A DNA stretch of 64,000 bases. Origin: Exophiala sp. HKRS030 (taxonomy: Eukaryota > Ascomycota > Eurotiomycetes > Chaetothyriales > Herpotrichiellaceae). Position numbers and translations under genes: made by a program. Below, piece after piece: positions 46,647 through 59,041 of this stretch. Every line of letters begins with the position of its first letter. Positions within the stretch are counted from its first letter, which is position 1. The notes beneath the pieces are model-generated. The model made no database searches. It was not told the DNA's origin and saw only the letters and a program-made list of their open reading frames with translations. The stretch covers positions 2,356,001-2,420,000 of the forward strand of contig JAHWDD010000008.1 of NCBI GenBank assembly GCA_023897205.1, given 5' to 3'.

Positions 46647-47603
46647 ATGTTGGATGTAGGTGCTATGGGCGACATTAATCCTGAAGATCGGCAAATCATC
46701 GAAAGGCTTGCCAAATTACAAGAAATGTATAGTCAGGTATGTCATCCTCTCGGGAGTTTGTCCAAACACTTGCAAGACCACTGCGGCAATCCCACCCGTC
46801 TCGTACTGATATCAGTCTCAGATTGGTGGTTTGCGGACTCTGCTACCTGAGAAATTGATCAACCCGACACGTTTCGCTTTGAACAATCCGAATGGCTTTG
46901 AACCCGAGAAACTCGCGGCCTACTTGCGTGTGGCTGCCCAGGCAGGAAGCCGCGACATCGAAAGGTTTAAGAAAGACTGGCACAGCGAGAGTGTTCGACA
47001 GTTGTGGAGTGCTGTTAACGGCGCAGAGCAGTTTCAAGGCAATGATGCTTGGACTTTAGACTATTCTACTTTACTCCAGGATATGAACACGAATCAAGGG
47101 GGTAACCCTATGGTCAATGGCGACGAAAAACACGACACCCACCAACCACAGGAAAATACCCTCGAGGTCGTGACCAACTTCAAGACCAAACACCCTGATC
47201 TAAAAGTCGAGATCGTGAATGAAACTACAGGTCTTCCCGTCAACGTCAGCATTTCGCATCTGGCATTCCAGGTGGCTTCTTTGCCGGATAAAACTGGTTA
47301 CAAAGTGTCGGGAAAACCTGACACTGGGGCTTCTGCTCTACGGAGCAGTATCCTAGAAAACCTCAAGCCCAGCCTGAGTCTGAATGATCTTCTGGTAAGA
47401 ATGGTAAGAGATTTTCGCCGGCCATCGATCTAATCTCTTGACAGGATACGTTGGCTGCGTACAAAGACATCACCTCGAAACCATGTGACAGCTGCAACAA
47501 ATTGATGAGTTCCAAACATCAGCTCCCTTTTGTTAGAAAAGCTATGAGCCCACAACCCGACCAACCCACACAGTTTCGATCACTTCATCCAGATTGCACT
47601 TAG
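46647..47603 (+). CDS. MED27: Mediator complex subunit 27
   Basis: Med27 is a tail-module subunit of Mediator, which links DNA-bound activators to RNA polymerase II. Exons are 46647-46736, 46822-47394 and 47445-47603 (introns of 85 and 50 nt), 273 aa. The N-terminal half is helical: INPEDRQIIERLAKLQEMYSQ, then IGGLRTLLPEKLINP across the first junction. A middle helical and acidic region and a hydrophilic linker (MNTNQGGNPMVNGDEKHD) follow. The C-terminal domain across the second junction, DTLAAYKDITSKPCDSCNKLM ending FRSLHPDCT, carries the CxxC...HxxC zinc-binding arrangement of Med27. A second in-frame ATG six codons later (MGDINPED) is an equally plausible start. Confidence 0.82.
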
Positions 47604-49633
47604 AATTTTCCTCGATGATTACTTGTCTTGCTTGGCCACGTCGATTAGAGTCTCAAGCGACTACTACTAAATACACGATATGTTAAAAACAAAAGGGCAC
47701 GATGAATGATCTTGACCACAATGTTGTATATCATTGAGATAGGTCTACGTGACCTGATCTCTTTTGCTGTCAACAACAACGCTACTATTCTCAGACGCAA
47801 AGCTGCAGTGGGACCCGCGACGACATAAATGCAAAAAGAGTGCTGCGCCAATGCCCAGAGGCATACCACCCTTGTTGCTGAGCAAAGAGTAACATCCTAT
47901 TATCTCAATACCAGACACCAAATAAGGGGAGTCCAAAACATACCGCAACACCACCGTCTCAGCATCGCCGGACAACACATTACTTTTGGCTAGGTCAGGC
48001 CTCTAGAGTTTGCGCAGATTATCTCCACGTCACATCACCCTGAGTCTGTGATAGAGGTTGTCCTCGAACTGCTGATTCATTCCTGATAAGATATGTTTGA
48101 GTTATTGACACGTTTGTTTCAGTTGTACACACCCAGCCGAATAACTCCACGAATGACTCGGACTATCAAGATGTCACGGCTGGGGGCTTTGATATTTACT
48201 GTCACTCGCAGACATGTAACATGATAAGGCAAACGGGGCACGACGTTTCTAGCCCGAAACGTCATCCTCTTGCACATTCACTGCAATCTCTGATTCCAAT
48301 AGCTGATCAAATAAACCGACGAGCGACCTCACGTACGACTCAAGGTTTATCTCCTCCAGTATAACTTACCTGTCTTCGAAGGGTACTAGAAAATTCGAAC
48401 CAGGCTGAAGAGGATTCGAATGCCGAACTACGATTGAAAATAATTACCCTTCTCCGACGCACGTTATCCCAGCAGCCTAGTCCTTTGTTGAAACAAGACA
48501 AAGCCTGCGACATGACTCAACCATACGAATGGAGGTTGACAGCAACTAGTATTGAAGGCCATAACCAGCAGCCGTGCGGATATCCGGTCTGAGTTCAGAA
48601 AAGCCAGTTCGCCTTCCTCATCCAGAACCAAGTCGATTGCCTGATAGTCTGCCACCACTTGGGCGGCCACATCACACGCATATCAGCTCGAACATGCCAC
48701 GGAGTTCCCAGCTTTCGAATGTGGAGTCAGCACTCAGCCAAGTCATACACATGGCTACATCTCGACTAAATGGGTGGGTAAAACCGACACAAACCTATAT
48801 ACAGCTTCAAGAAGCAAGCTGAGCGGAAGCTTTGAAGATGGGTCGGCTTGCCCAACGACGGATTTGAAGGGCCTGGCCCAAGAGCAAGCGCAGAGCAGGA
48901 AAATGGCTAGATTATCATATCTACAGGAATTGCTAAGGTTGAAAGGCTAACTCAGCCTTCTTCAAGACACCGCTCGAGGACATGAGTTGCGGGAAGTCAT
49001 GTTCAACATGATGCAGGCGACCATAAACCCCGCTTTGATGCTTGGTCCAGAGCCAGTCCGGCGATTGGAAAGGAGGTTACTCTGCGATGAAAGACGACGA
49101 GATGACCGTGTACGTGGATGACGATTGCATCAGAATGATATTGTCTCATTACAATCACGTGTAATCCGACACAAGTTGAGAGAATGGTGGCGGATGTCCA
49201 AAATAAGACACCACTAGACCATAAACGGCTAGTCTTGTGTCGATGGCGAAACTAAGCCCTAAGGAGGCTGAGGCGATGAGAAAAGCGCGCTAAAAACACT
49301 TTTTGTTGTGGCCCGAGTGGTCGGATTCGTCGTCAGGGTGAAGTGGGTGAGACAAACCACCACAAATTGCTCCGTACCCATCATTGAGCACTACCATCCA
49401 ACTCATCTGTTGCCTTTCTCTTCATTACTTGCCTGCAATCTTCCTACAGACAACGAAACTTCTTTAGCAATATTCTCTCGCTTCTATTCTAACCATTCGT
49501 TTACTGTTCTCGTTGATCTATTGTTCCCGCCAGAGAAGGTGGTCACCAAGAAGCCCCTGGCCAACCTGTGATCCATCTCCTCTCACTTCCGCAGCCTAAC
49601 GACTCTACTCACAACCCAAGTCCAACATTCACG
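47604..49633. other. 2-kb spacer, no gene seen
   Basis: This lies between two plus-strand genes. Short frames at 48464-48822 and 49308-49571 have no family resemblance; the latter lies in the probable leader of the next gene. Confidence 0.6.
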
Positions 49634-50548
49634 ATGAGGGCTGCGGGCCTTTTTGCATTTTGCTCCCTTTTGGTCCTTTTCCTCATATCTCCTTCGAGTG
49701 CATGGCCGTGGCCAGAGAAATTCGACGCCTCCTTAAACAATTTTCTCGTCGGACGGCAGGAGCAGCGACAGTCAGCATCAGAATCGGCCTCGGCTAGCCA
49801 GTCAGCCTCAGCAACAGATGATGAATCCGCTGCTTCGTCAACTGCAGACGCTTCTGCATCAGCAACAGATGATGCAGAGTCCTCTGGGAGTTCTTCGGGC
49901 TCCGCATCAGGCACACGGACTGGATCGAGCAGTGGTACTAGGACAACGAGCAGCCGAACCACGCCAATCGACCCTCGTCTCCCTCCAGGCGGTATCTCCC
50001 TTATCACACCTGCTCCGATTGATGGCCCTCAATATTATAAAGTTGGAGACTATATTACCTTCCAGTGGAATTATACCTCGTTGTCTGTCACTCCAAGTGC
50101 CATCGATGTTCTGGCCTCGTGCTCAATCAATTCAGCAACATATACCATCGCCGCCAACATGTCAGTAGAAGAGACTGGTGCTATCACATGGGATACAGGC
50201 AATTTCCCTGCCACGTCGTTGCAGCCGTTCCCTGTTGCAAGTTACACATTGATCGTGCATGATGCTTCCAAGGACATTACGGATGTCCCCTCTGCAGGCT
50301 ACCTAGGCGCGTACGCACAATATGTCTTTGGAATGTATACGGGGTAGGTTGAAATACCACAACCATGCTGCACACATGAGCTAATGAATTGCAGACAACC
50401 TTATGTGCCATTAAATGAGTTCAAATGCTCCACGTGCAATGGTGCTCTGTCAATTCACGAGAAACAAGCTCTCGGAGTTCTCTTGACAACCGTCACCATC
50501 ACTATACTGTCATTCACATGGTTCGCGAATGGATTTGGCGTCTTTTGA
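49634..50548 (+). CDS. Secreted/membrane DUF7137-like protein
   Basis: This is a predicted surface protein of unknown function. Exons are 49634-50343 and 50395-50548 (51-nt intron), 287 aa. An N-terminal signal peptide (AGLFAFCSLLVLFLISPSSA) should be cut near residue 23. A low-complexity Ser/Ala/Thr linker follows (about residues 45-115), likely O-glycosylated. The globular part contains PRLPPGGISLITPAP, GDYITFQWNYTSLS (with N-glycosylation sequons) and ITWDTGNFP, resembling an Ig-like beta domain. After the splice, CSTCNG and the final hydrophobic stretch ALGVLLTTVTITILSFTW predict a C-terminal membrane anchor. I assign it to DUF7137-type fungal proteins from memory of this layout. A longer frame from 49568 is leader; the ATG at 49634 starts the signal peptide. 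Confidence 0.85.
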
Positions 50549-51976
50549 ATGACTCGGGATTGACGAATATGATCAAAAGTGTATATAATTGACTTTTAGC
50601 GACGACCAATCGGGTAATGAGAATTGATGAGCCGAACTGCATTTAAACAAGGTGATCGTTATATTGTCTGGAGTCTGTGTTGGGAAATGGGCAAGCCAGC
50701 TTTTGAGGTTTAATCGGCAGGCTGCATGGTCTTCGGGGAAGGCGGATGCCATCCGGCAGATATTTAATTTGGAATAAAGAAGAGGACAAAATGAACATTT
50801 ATGGAAAGGTTTACCAACAGCACGACGAAGAAATTTGGGTCTATACACCAAGGCATGATGACCATAGGTTCTGTTGACTTGGGTACTAGGTTCAACACTG
50901 CAAACAGACTACTTGGTTCTAGGATGACAGCGGAAGATGCTTTGTGTTTCCGCCGGACCGTCTTGCAGTTGACGCAACTTGTTGATGACAAAAAAATACA
51001 AACAACCACACTCTACAACCGTCGTGATTGTCATCCACAGCACCTCAATGATAATTTATATGCTTCAAATCGTGCTGGCTACCGGTTGATTTTGCTAGCT
51101 CATTCTACAGATTTGTCAATATCTGGTAGCTATGTTCCGAGATAGCCTCCCAGTGGTCCCGCGAGGCTCTACCGTCGAGCAGCAAACGACTCAACGATGA
51201 TGATGAGAGCGTCCGGATTGGTTGCCTTGTTGCTTCAAGCGGGAATCATCAAATGCCCACGACCTGACGGAATCGTCGACCCATTATGGTGCGGTGGCTT
51301 CTCCGTTTGCCCTCAATACAGTCCTGGATTGGCTCATGCATCCTTTGCGCATCGGGTCCACCGTTGTTGCTGCTCGCCTTCCGTCGATTGCCTATTGATG
51401 TCGATTGATGCAAACGAGAGGTAAGGAGTGGAAGGAACGAGCCAGGTTATGGCGTTCGTACATTTATAAAGGTGGCTTTACCTTCGTGTGTTCTTTCACG
51501 GGCATGATTTCTCATTCAGTGTCTCGACAAATTTGTTATCGACCGAGGTGAATCACCTGTGGCCATTGGCCTGAAAGTCAAGAATCATCCAAGTATCTAC
51601 ACGAGACCGAGAAGACACAATCAAGTTTTCTACGACCATTCTCAGGAATCTTGATCTTCAGAAGATCGTTAACACCAAAGGACGTTACATATCGACGGGA
51701 CTTCCTCCGAAGTGTGAGACCATCCTTCCACGTTACCAGCTTTCCTACTGCATTCCAACACAACCAAATCAAGGCGAATATTCCTTCGCCTGTACTTGGT
51801 ACAGGGTAAGCCACCCTTCCGTTGTTGTTGAGAAGCCTTGATAACTGGTCCGTAATGCAGTACTGTTGAATCTGATCACCTAGTAGGATCCCAGTGACTG
51901 TACAACTTTTCTGGCCGTCAAATCCTTGCTTACGATCGACGTTGGCCTCAGAAGCTACCAAATCCTAGCAACAACC
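50549..51976. other. 1.4-kb spacer, no gene supported
   Basis: Two opposing frames overlap at 50764-51145 (plus 114 codons, minus 81 codons with hydrophobic stretches). Neither has a recognised domain or clear splice partners. Confidence 0.55.
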
Positions 51977-52195
51977 ATGTCTTCCACGGGAAATGCATCC
52001 GGCGCGAACTCTACGGCAGATAAAACTCCTCTTGTAACTCCAGAAAACTGGACATCTGAGCATGACAACTTTGTCCGGGACCTTGCTAGAAAACATGAAG
52101 ATGGCACAACAATCTCGATCCTCTTCGAAACTGAGTTCCCCAAAATCATTGCCACAAAGGCATGGATCGAGTCGAGGATGCGTAGGCTTGTTTAG
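51977..52195 (+). CDS. Small Myb/SANT-like protein, 72 aa
   Basis: This is a short ATG-initiated frame. After a Ser/Asn/Thr-rich start, residues 24-70 read ENWTSEHDNFVRDLARKHE, ISILFETEFP and KAWIESRMRRL. The spacing of Trp, acidic, Phe and Trp-Ile residues is that of a Myb/SANT or homeodomain-like helical unit. It could be a free-standing small DNA-binding or histone-tail-binding protein, or the remains of a larger one. The upstream frame is open to 51926 without a better ATG. A stop (TAG) is followed directly by GTATTG, so an alternative spliced continuation cannot be excluded. Confidence 0.5.
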   Translation: MSSTGNASGANSTADKTPLVTPENWTSEHDNFVRDLARKHEDGTTISILFETEFPKIIATKAWIESRMRRLV

Positions 52196-52505
52196 GTATT
52201 GAAGGGAATAATTGCGCTTATTCAAGGGCTGCGAGGAGAGATGCGGTGACAAGTCAGAGACGAGGTCCGCTTGAATAACGTGCAACATCAACATCATTGT
52301 TTCCTCCGACATACAACCCTCTGCGATCTACGCAGAATCCAGTCTTTACCGAGATCATTTCAGGTTTATCAAGGTGTGGCGGATTGCTTGAATTTTGGCT
52401 GGGGACCAAGATATTCGGGTACAGGTGAGGCACAAGGTTAATGTCGCGTGGAAAGGGAGGGAATTGATCGAAATATTTGAAAGGTGGCAACACCCCAGGT
52501 TGGTG

Positions 52506-52536
52506 TCTGTGCTTGTGCTTGTGCCTGTGCCTGTGT
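52506..52536. repeat. (TGTGCY)n microsatellite
   Basis: About five hexamer units alternate TGTGCT and TGTGCC, in non-coding DNA. Confidence 0.85.
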
Positions 52537-53071
52537 AGCTGGACGAGACAGACGCAGTGGACTCGACACAGAATAAGAAGAAGGCTGCCAAAGCAGGCCG
52601 CACAATGCGTAAGCACGATCAGCCTCAACATGATGCAATTCTAGACAGTATGCTGTAGGTTTTTCAGAGGTTCCACGAGATCGTCCCATGTAACATGAAA
52701 AGACGCCTATTTCCATCATCAATTGCAGATTTACTGAAGCTAGCAATTTAATGTTCGAAAGTAGCCACAGCCATAATGAGTGACCTTATATCCATTGCGG
52801 GCCGTCATCGGAAGTGATGATCCAGCATACAGCAATGACAAACCATTCCGATCCTACACAGGTGAGGGAGCCTCGTCTCGCAAACCATTCCTGTGCCTTC
52901 AGTAGACACACAACGTGGGGTTATTCCCAAAAGCATTCCTCATCGTCTTCCGCCTCCCTTCATTCTAGCGCGTCATATTCTGCTGACGGACTCTGGGATC
53001 AACGCACTGAGCGACCTCGACATGATAGCAGAACAGCGCCGGCGTGACAGGCTAACATGAACGCCGACTTC

Positions 53072-53108
53072 CCACCACCACCACCACCACAACGACGACG
53101 ACGACGAC
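53072..53108. repeat. (CCA)n-(ACG)n compound microsatellite
   Basis: Six CCA units (53072-53090) pass directly into six ACG units (53091-53108), in non-coding DNA. Confidence 0.9.
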
Positions 53109-55921
53109 TGCGATTTGAAGAACGAAAACAGTACAAATAGCGTCAAAACCGACACTTACCCGACCGAGTATTGCCCTGCCCTACGGCTTGAGATGCAGAG
53201 ACCACACATCTCCGTTCCACCCTGCATTGAGGAAGCAGCGAGAAACCTCGCTTTCGCGTTCCGTTGTCCTCGCACATGGGGACAGGCGTGCTCTGCCTCG
53301 CAGAGGTGTGTTCGACACAGCCGCACCATCAGGGTGGTCCGAGGAACGGCGCGTGCAAGATGGCTAAGGGGGATGGATACTCACTGCCGGAATGGTAGGG
53401 TTGTGGAGGGGAGACAGCCCATAGCATCACCGCCGAGCCGAGATAGAGGACACAGGGTTGTCGGCTCGGCGGCATAGGCCAGGAGGTCGATTCGCCAGTA
53501 TAGCCACGATGTGAGGCATCGCCGCCTGCATGTCCCAGGGGAAGGGCGGGGATTCTCTGTGCTGACGAGATTCTCGCCAATGGCCATGTCGCGCCAACTT
53601 GGATCTCCAGGGCGGCAAGGCACAAAGGGGGGCGTCAGCCACACTGTACGAACACGGACGGACAGTTCCGTTTAGAAGGGAACAAGATCAAGAGCGTCCA
53701 AAGCACGTGCGAAATAGCGAAGGTCGTGCTTCCATGGGCGTTCGTTCGATCGATCGATCAATCACTTGTCTGGATGAGATGTGGGAGCGCTGAGACGACG
53801 TGGGATGATAGAGGGAGGGCCATGAACCGTAGGTCAAGCGAGGATGTCAGATGTGACGATGTCAGGAGTCGGGGCTCACGGATTGACATGGTTGTCTGAA
53901 CACGCGATGGACACATGTGAGATGATCAAGGACAACGTGGTGGCATGATTACACGCCTGGACGGTTGAGAAGATGTCCATCAATGTACTCCGTGCATATG
54001 AACAGGCTGTGTAGTTAGGGTTCGAACCATCGAACGTCGGCGCACGAGCGAGCGGAGCCGATTGGCTCCTTCGACTCAATGCACTATATTAAACCAACTA
54101 GATAGATGGCCTGAAGCGCGCAGAAGAGAGCCAACTAACAAGAGGATCTATTTAACCGACTGGAGTTCTTCCAGCCCCTTAAACACATCGTCCACATGCA
54201 TGAGGCAGCCATGAGCAATGGCGGTGGATTCTGCTTGATCAGACAACCCCTTTCAGCTTTCAGGCACCTAGGTACCCGGTTTACCGTAGATAGGTATGCA
54301 AATACGACGACGCTTCACATCTAGCTATGAACCACCCACGCAGCTTCACTCGCGAGCGCGCGTAGCAATGTACCTACCTATAGCACTTGAACCAACGTCT
54401 GGCTGAAGTGATCTCGCGATGCGGCCGGCTATACAGCGGTCGTCAATCGATAGACTCGCCTGTGGATCCCGACTCCCATTCTTTTCTCCACCGGAGAGAC
54501 GGCGCGCGGGAAGGCTGGTTCTGGGCTGCAATTCGGTGTGGACAGGGGATGGAACCAAGGGGATATCATTGCGACGAGGATCGGGTCTGTCTGAGGGCTG
54601 AGTTTGATGGACGTTTCACGGGAGATGGGATACATATACATATGCGGCCGTCACAGCGGGCTGGAAGGGTAGGCAAGTCCTGCAAAAGATTCAAGAAGCC
54701 GAAAGCTGCGCCAAGGCAGTGAAGCTGGTGTGGGTGGTTTTGTCCTCGAAGACGACTGGTTAGATGCTTTCGAAACTAGGTATGTATTTGCTTTCTTCTT
54801 CTCTGTCCGCTCGGTAGCGATAGCGGCATCGACATAGCCCGAAGGAGACCCGGATGGAGCCTACATGCATGAGGAGGCTGTAGTGCATACATATACATGT
54901 ACATGAGACGAGAAGCAAAGGAAGAAAGTCGACTGGCGGTAGTTTCCCAGCTTTCTGCCTTGGCCACCCCCCACTAAACGCCCGTCCTGTCTTCGATCCC
55001 ATGCATAAGGGTGGCTGCTGTGGTGGCTCTATAAATGACAAACTACGGAGGTACAGACTCCTACTGCTGCTGCTGCGGGCCACGGCCTGTGGGTGCCACC
55101 AGCAGGTGACCAGAATGCACTTGCGGCGCGTGGACAGACAGTCAGTACATTTGGCATAACAATTCGAAACGCGCTCGATTTTAGCCACATGTGGAAGTGC
55201 ATGATGGCGCGCAGCGACTCTAGACGGTAGTAGTCTACTCCGTAGGAATCTTTTTCTGGTGGAGACTAGCACACTAGCTACTACATTTTATTTCATCGTG
55301 CTTGACGGATGGAGTCGGAAAGTTCCGATCTACAGGGTGTGGGAGCGGTTTCTTGCTGTGATCGAATGATCGAAGCACGTGTAGCCCATGTTCAAAACGG
55401 TCATTTTTGTTCTGCTTGCAAAAGAAGATTGTATTGATGTGTAGTGTGCAGAAACCCACTTGGGAAGCAACTTTTGTGTTTCTAATCGTTGGTTTTGCCG
55501 TAGAGCTCAAGGTCATGCTGCCGTCGAGAAATGGACTTCAAGGGGACAGATAAAAAAGCCATCGCAATCAGATCAGAAGTATAAGTAATATTGAAAGAGA
55601 TAATTGTGGAACACAAATGAAACTGGTGGCAAGCCCAAAGGTGCCTCCTCAATTGAAATGTTAGCTGCCATCTCAATCCACCTGTTCACGATTCGCAACG
55701 GGAGAGTAATCTGTCATTGTTCCGTACCCGACGCCGCGCTCAAGTCAACAATACCCTTTCTGATATAACCACTTGGTCGAAAGGTAGGGGGGTATCCAAT
55801 TCCGATATAGACCCAAATCCAGCACTATATATAGTATTGTGTGCAAAATCCTCCTCTCTTCAGATATGTGCACGAATATTAGTTCCACTTGTCTCACTCA
55901 GATGACTGTCACAGGGTATTC

Positions 55922-57775
55922 TCATGAAGCAGAAATCCACACTTCCATCTTACCCATTTCGGCTCTCTCCTTGCCAGCTTGATTTCTGACACTGGTCAGG
56001 AGCATCTCAAGATCATCTTGATCACCCATTGTGATCATGTCACCGTCGTCTTGCATTCTGATTTTCAGTTTTTCTTTGATGCCAAACTTTTCGCGTATCT
56101 TGCTCTCAAAATCTCCAAAGTCTATCACTGCGCCAATCATAAGGTATCGTGTATCTTCGTTGAAATGACATTTGACGCGGACTTTGCGCATTTCGACTCT
56201 CTTGCTGCTACGTCCGGACGTAGGACGTCGTACAGGCTCGAAACCGCTCATGTCCTCCGATGTCATCTCGTCATCGTCTAGGTATTCATCTTCTTCATTA
56301 ATGTATGCTGGTTGCTCTTGTGGGCGTCTCGTGGTCTGTCGCCTGCGTGGAGCAGGGGCAGAATACATCTGATAGACATCATCCACCACATCATTAGGTT
56401 CTTCATATCTTGGCTGCTCCCTGAATAGTGGTGCAGGGGCTCTCTGGGACAGAGAACGACTGAACCCTTGCGGTTGGCGAGACCCAGGACCACGGGGTTC
56501 TGAAGCCGTGCGTTGTGTTCCATACCGAGGCCGTTCCATAACAGGACGGTCTGATTGTTGGGGATCATCGGACCAGGAATTTTCTCGCTCAGGGCGAGCT
56601 TGCTGTCTCGAGCCATTCACAGCGAATGTGTTGGATCTGGATAGCATAGCAGGGCGAGAAGCGTCAGCATCTGGCCGAGCGAAGTTGTTCCTTGGTTGAC
56701 GCATGGAGGTCGTACGTAGAGGCAGTGAACTTGACGAAGGGCTTCGAGGCTTTTCATTCTCTGGTGGGGGTGTGGGAGGGAAAACATTCCTGCCCATAAC
56801 TGGGGGAGCACTCTGGTCTCTGGGTACTCTACTGGAAAGATTCCGCTGCACAAGATTTGTTGCAGCGAAGCTGATATTCTCAGGAGGCCGATCATCTTTG
56901 GGAGCAAACTGAGTGGCAAGATCCTGCCTTCGTTCAATGCCAGAAAATCCTGTACCAGTATTTTGGGTATTTGAGGTTGCAATGAGTCGAGCCTTGCCAA
57001 GGTAGTCTTTTGTCTTGAGATTCTTGACCTTGGCTTCATTGGGCCTGTAGACGCAGCCAACGGGACTGAAGCGTGAGGAGTTAGTAAATAGTACTCCATG
57101 GACGTTGCTGGCTTTGGCAAGTAGATCTTGCTGGGACAATGGCCACTCACATGCTGAAAACCACGTAGCCTTGGGCTTTCTCTTTGATCGCATCATCAAT
57201 CACATCGTGATCTGAGGTCATCTTTTCCTTTTGAGCGAAACTGAAATCTTGCATTCCTGCTTCCTCCTGTTGGAGGTATGTGTAACAAAGACCTCGATTG
57301 AAAATGACTTCGCATGAGTAGAGTTTGAACTTTAGACCGAGTTGTTCGTAGTCGATGTAGGTATTTCCCCTCAGGTAAAGTAATGTGTCATTGAAATTTG
57401 CAAGGGCTTCTTCGAAGTCACCGACGAGGAAATTGGATACTCCTTGTTGGAAATAGGCCACAGCGAGGTATTGGTCGAGTTTGATAGCTCGTTGATAGCA
57501 TTCGACCTGAGATTGTCAGTGGTGTGGTTCTCTTGGGTCAGACAGACAGAATGGTCTTACAGCTCGGTCATGTTCTCCGATTGTTGCGTGGATGACTCCG
57601 CAGTTGAATAAAATCTTGGAGGTGTCTGCGATTGCATCGAAGATTCGCAAGGACTCTTCGAACTCTTGATTGTCATAGTGACCGAGGGCTTCGACCCAAG
57701 TCTCGATTTCCTGGCAGTATGTTAGAGTGGAAGCACGGAGCGGGGGTGCAGACAACCGACCTGTTTGAGCGACAT
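55922..57775 (-). CDS. noxR: NADPH oxidase regulator NoxR (p67phox-like)
   Basis: NoxR is the cytosolic activator of fungal NoxA/NoxB. With Rac it switches on superoxide production at hyphal tips and during differentiation. Exons are 57761-57775, 57561-57710, 57151-57506 and 55922-57065, 554 aa. The first coding exon has only 15 nt (MSLKQ), and the splice gives the family start MSLKQEIETWVEAL. Residues about 5-160 form TPR repeats (SLRIFDAIADTSKILFNCG, AVECYQRAIKLDQYLAVAYF, CEVIFNRGLCYTYLQQEEAG), the Rac-binding part. GYVVFSIPVGCVYRPNEAKVKN across the third junction corresponds to the activation region. The middle is Pro/Ser/Arg-rich. The C-terminal PB1 domain runs from RVKCHFNEDTRYLMIGAVID to QDDLEMLLTSV, with the acidic OPCA-like DDGDMITMGDQDDLE. 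The Nox enzymes themselves are not in the window. Confidence 0.95.
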
Positions 57776-58414
57776 GACGATGCGCCAGGAGCAGTCGGAG
57801 AGTTGAGGGTCGACGTCGTGGTTCAAGTGCAAAGCGTGCAGGGAAAGTCGAGGTTATGCAGGAAAGAAGAGGAGGTGCAGATGAGATTCGGTGGTACCTG
57901 AGACAATAAAGGGAAGAGGGTCACTGGAGAGCCAGTGGAGGGTCACTTGAGGGTGTGGTGTGGGTGGTGTGGCCGGGTGTGCAAGGTTCGTGGAGCAGAT
58001 TCGCTTGGGTTAGTGGAAGTGAATGGTTGTGAGAGCGTGAGAAGTAAGAGTCGAGAGTGCTAAGTGGCAGCGAGGGCCGGCCCTGCCGCAGAGTCCTTGA
58101 GATCCAGGGATTAAGCGCCCGATAGTGGTAGGTTTTCTGGGCGCCAATGCGTCTATGTGCAGCACCAATAGAAATGGATATCAACTCGCCGACCGGGGCG
58201 TGATATTCTTGTGTCGACGGGACAGATGCGAAAGCGAAAGTGATATTGAAATGAAGCGTTGGTCAAAGGAAAGGAATGTGCCTCTAGGGCAGTGTGGGAA
58301 AATGAGTGTAGCAATATTGGTATAGGGTATTATGAAAAGAAAGGAGAGAAAGAGGTTGTGGGCAAGACGAAAAACACGGAGGCCGTTGGTCATATGTTAC
58401 ATGTCGTGAGCCGG

Positions 58415-58463
58415 ACACGCACACCACACCACACGCACACACGCACACCGCACCGCACCACGC
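58415..58463. repeat. CAC/CACA-rich tract
   Basis: Irregular CACAC, CACGC and CACCG units run for about 49 bp in non-coding DNA, about 650 bp upstream of noxR. Confidence 0.8.
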
Positions 58464-59014
58464 GAGATGAAATGATGGAGCCCCCGGCCATCGAGTCAGG
58501 CTCGGCCTCTCGGGCATTGATTCGCAGCGGAAGGGGATACCTGGGAAAAAAGGAATTAGAGGGACAGACCCTCTTGAGCCTTGGCCATCTCTGAAGCCTG
58601 ACATGTTCCTCGATCGGGTGTCGAAATCTACCGAGTATAGTGTATGGAATGGTTTCCACGAGGCTGGGGCATCTTGCAAACGTGCATGTGGATCAGGTGA
58701 TGGAGTTGGTACCAATGAAGTCAAAGGTGGCCACGGGCCAGGGGGTCGCCCACTCCAGGTGAACTGGTGAATCTTTGACGACCCAGGGAGCCCGTGGGAG
58801 CCCAAGCACAGCGAGCGCAGGTACCGATCACACAGGGAGGGTGACCCCTGACAGCAGCCTATCGATTAGATTGATCGAAACTAACCCACGCACCTACCAC
58901 ACACACGCACGCAGTACCCTACTAGGGACTACTCCGTAGGTAGTTAAATCGTTAGCCTCAGCTGTCACTTGAGCGCTGGGTCAAAGGTCAGTCAGTGTAG
59001 GTGCCAGTGGCCAC

Positions 59015-59041
59015 AGGTGCAGGTGCAGGTGCAGGTGCAGC
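59015..59041. repeat. (AGGTGC)n hexamer array
   Basis: Four and a half AGGTGC units run in tandem in the noxR upstream region. Confidence 0.88.

Larger units (their letters stand above)
52196..55921. other. 3.7-kb spacer with microsatellites
   Basis: No gene was recognised. Several simple repeats occur (listed separately). The longest frames (54760-55272 minus, 53115-53477 plus) have repetitive, Cys/Arg-rich compositions typical of translated non-coding DNA. Confidence 0.6.

Noticed and set aside
50764..51145. Opposing ORFs (114 aa plus, 81 aa minus, the latter hydrophobic)
   Set aside because: No recognised family, no splice partners, and mutual overlap suggests at most one could be real.
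54019..54028. tRNA B-box-like GGTTCGAACC
   Set aside because: Flanking bases do not form a T stem on either strand, and no A box or acceptor stem is present.
54760..55272. 170-aa minus-strand ORF
   Set aside because: Cys/Arg/Ser-rich chance translation with no ATG at its stated start and no domain.
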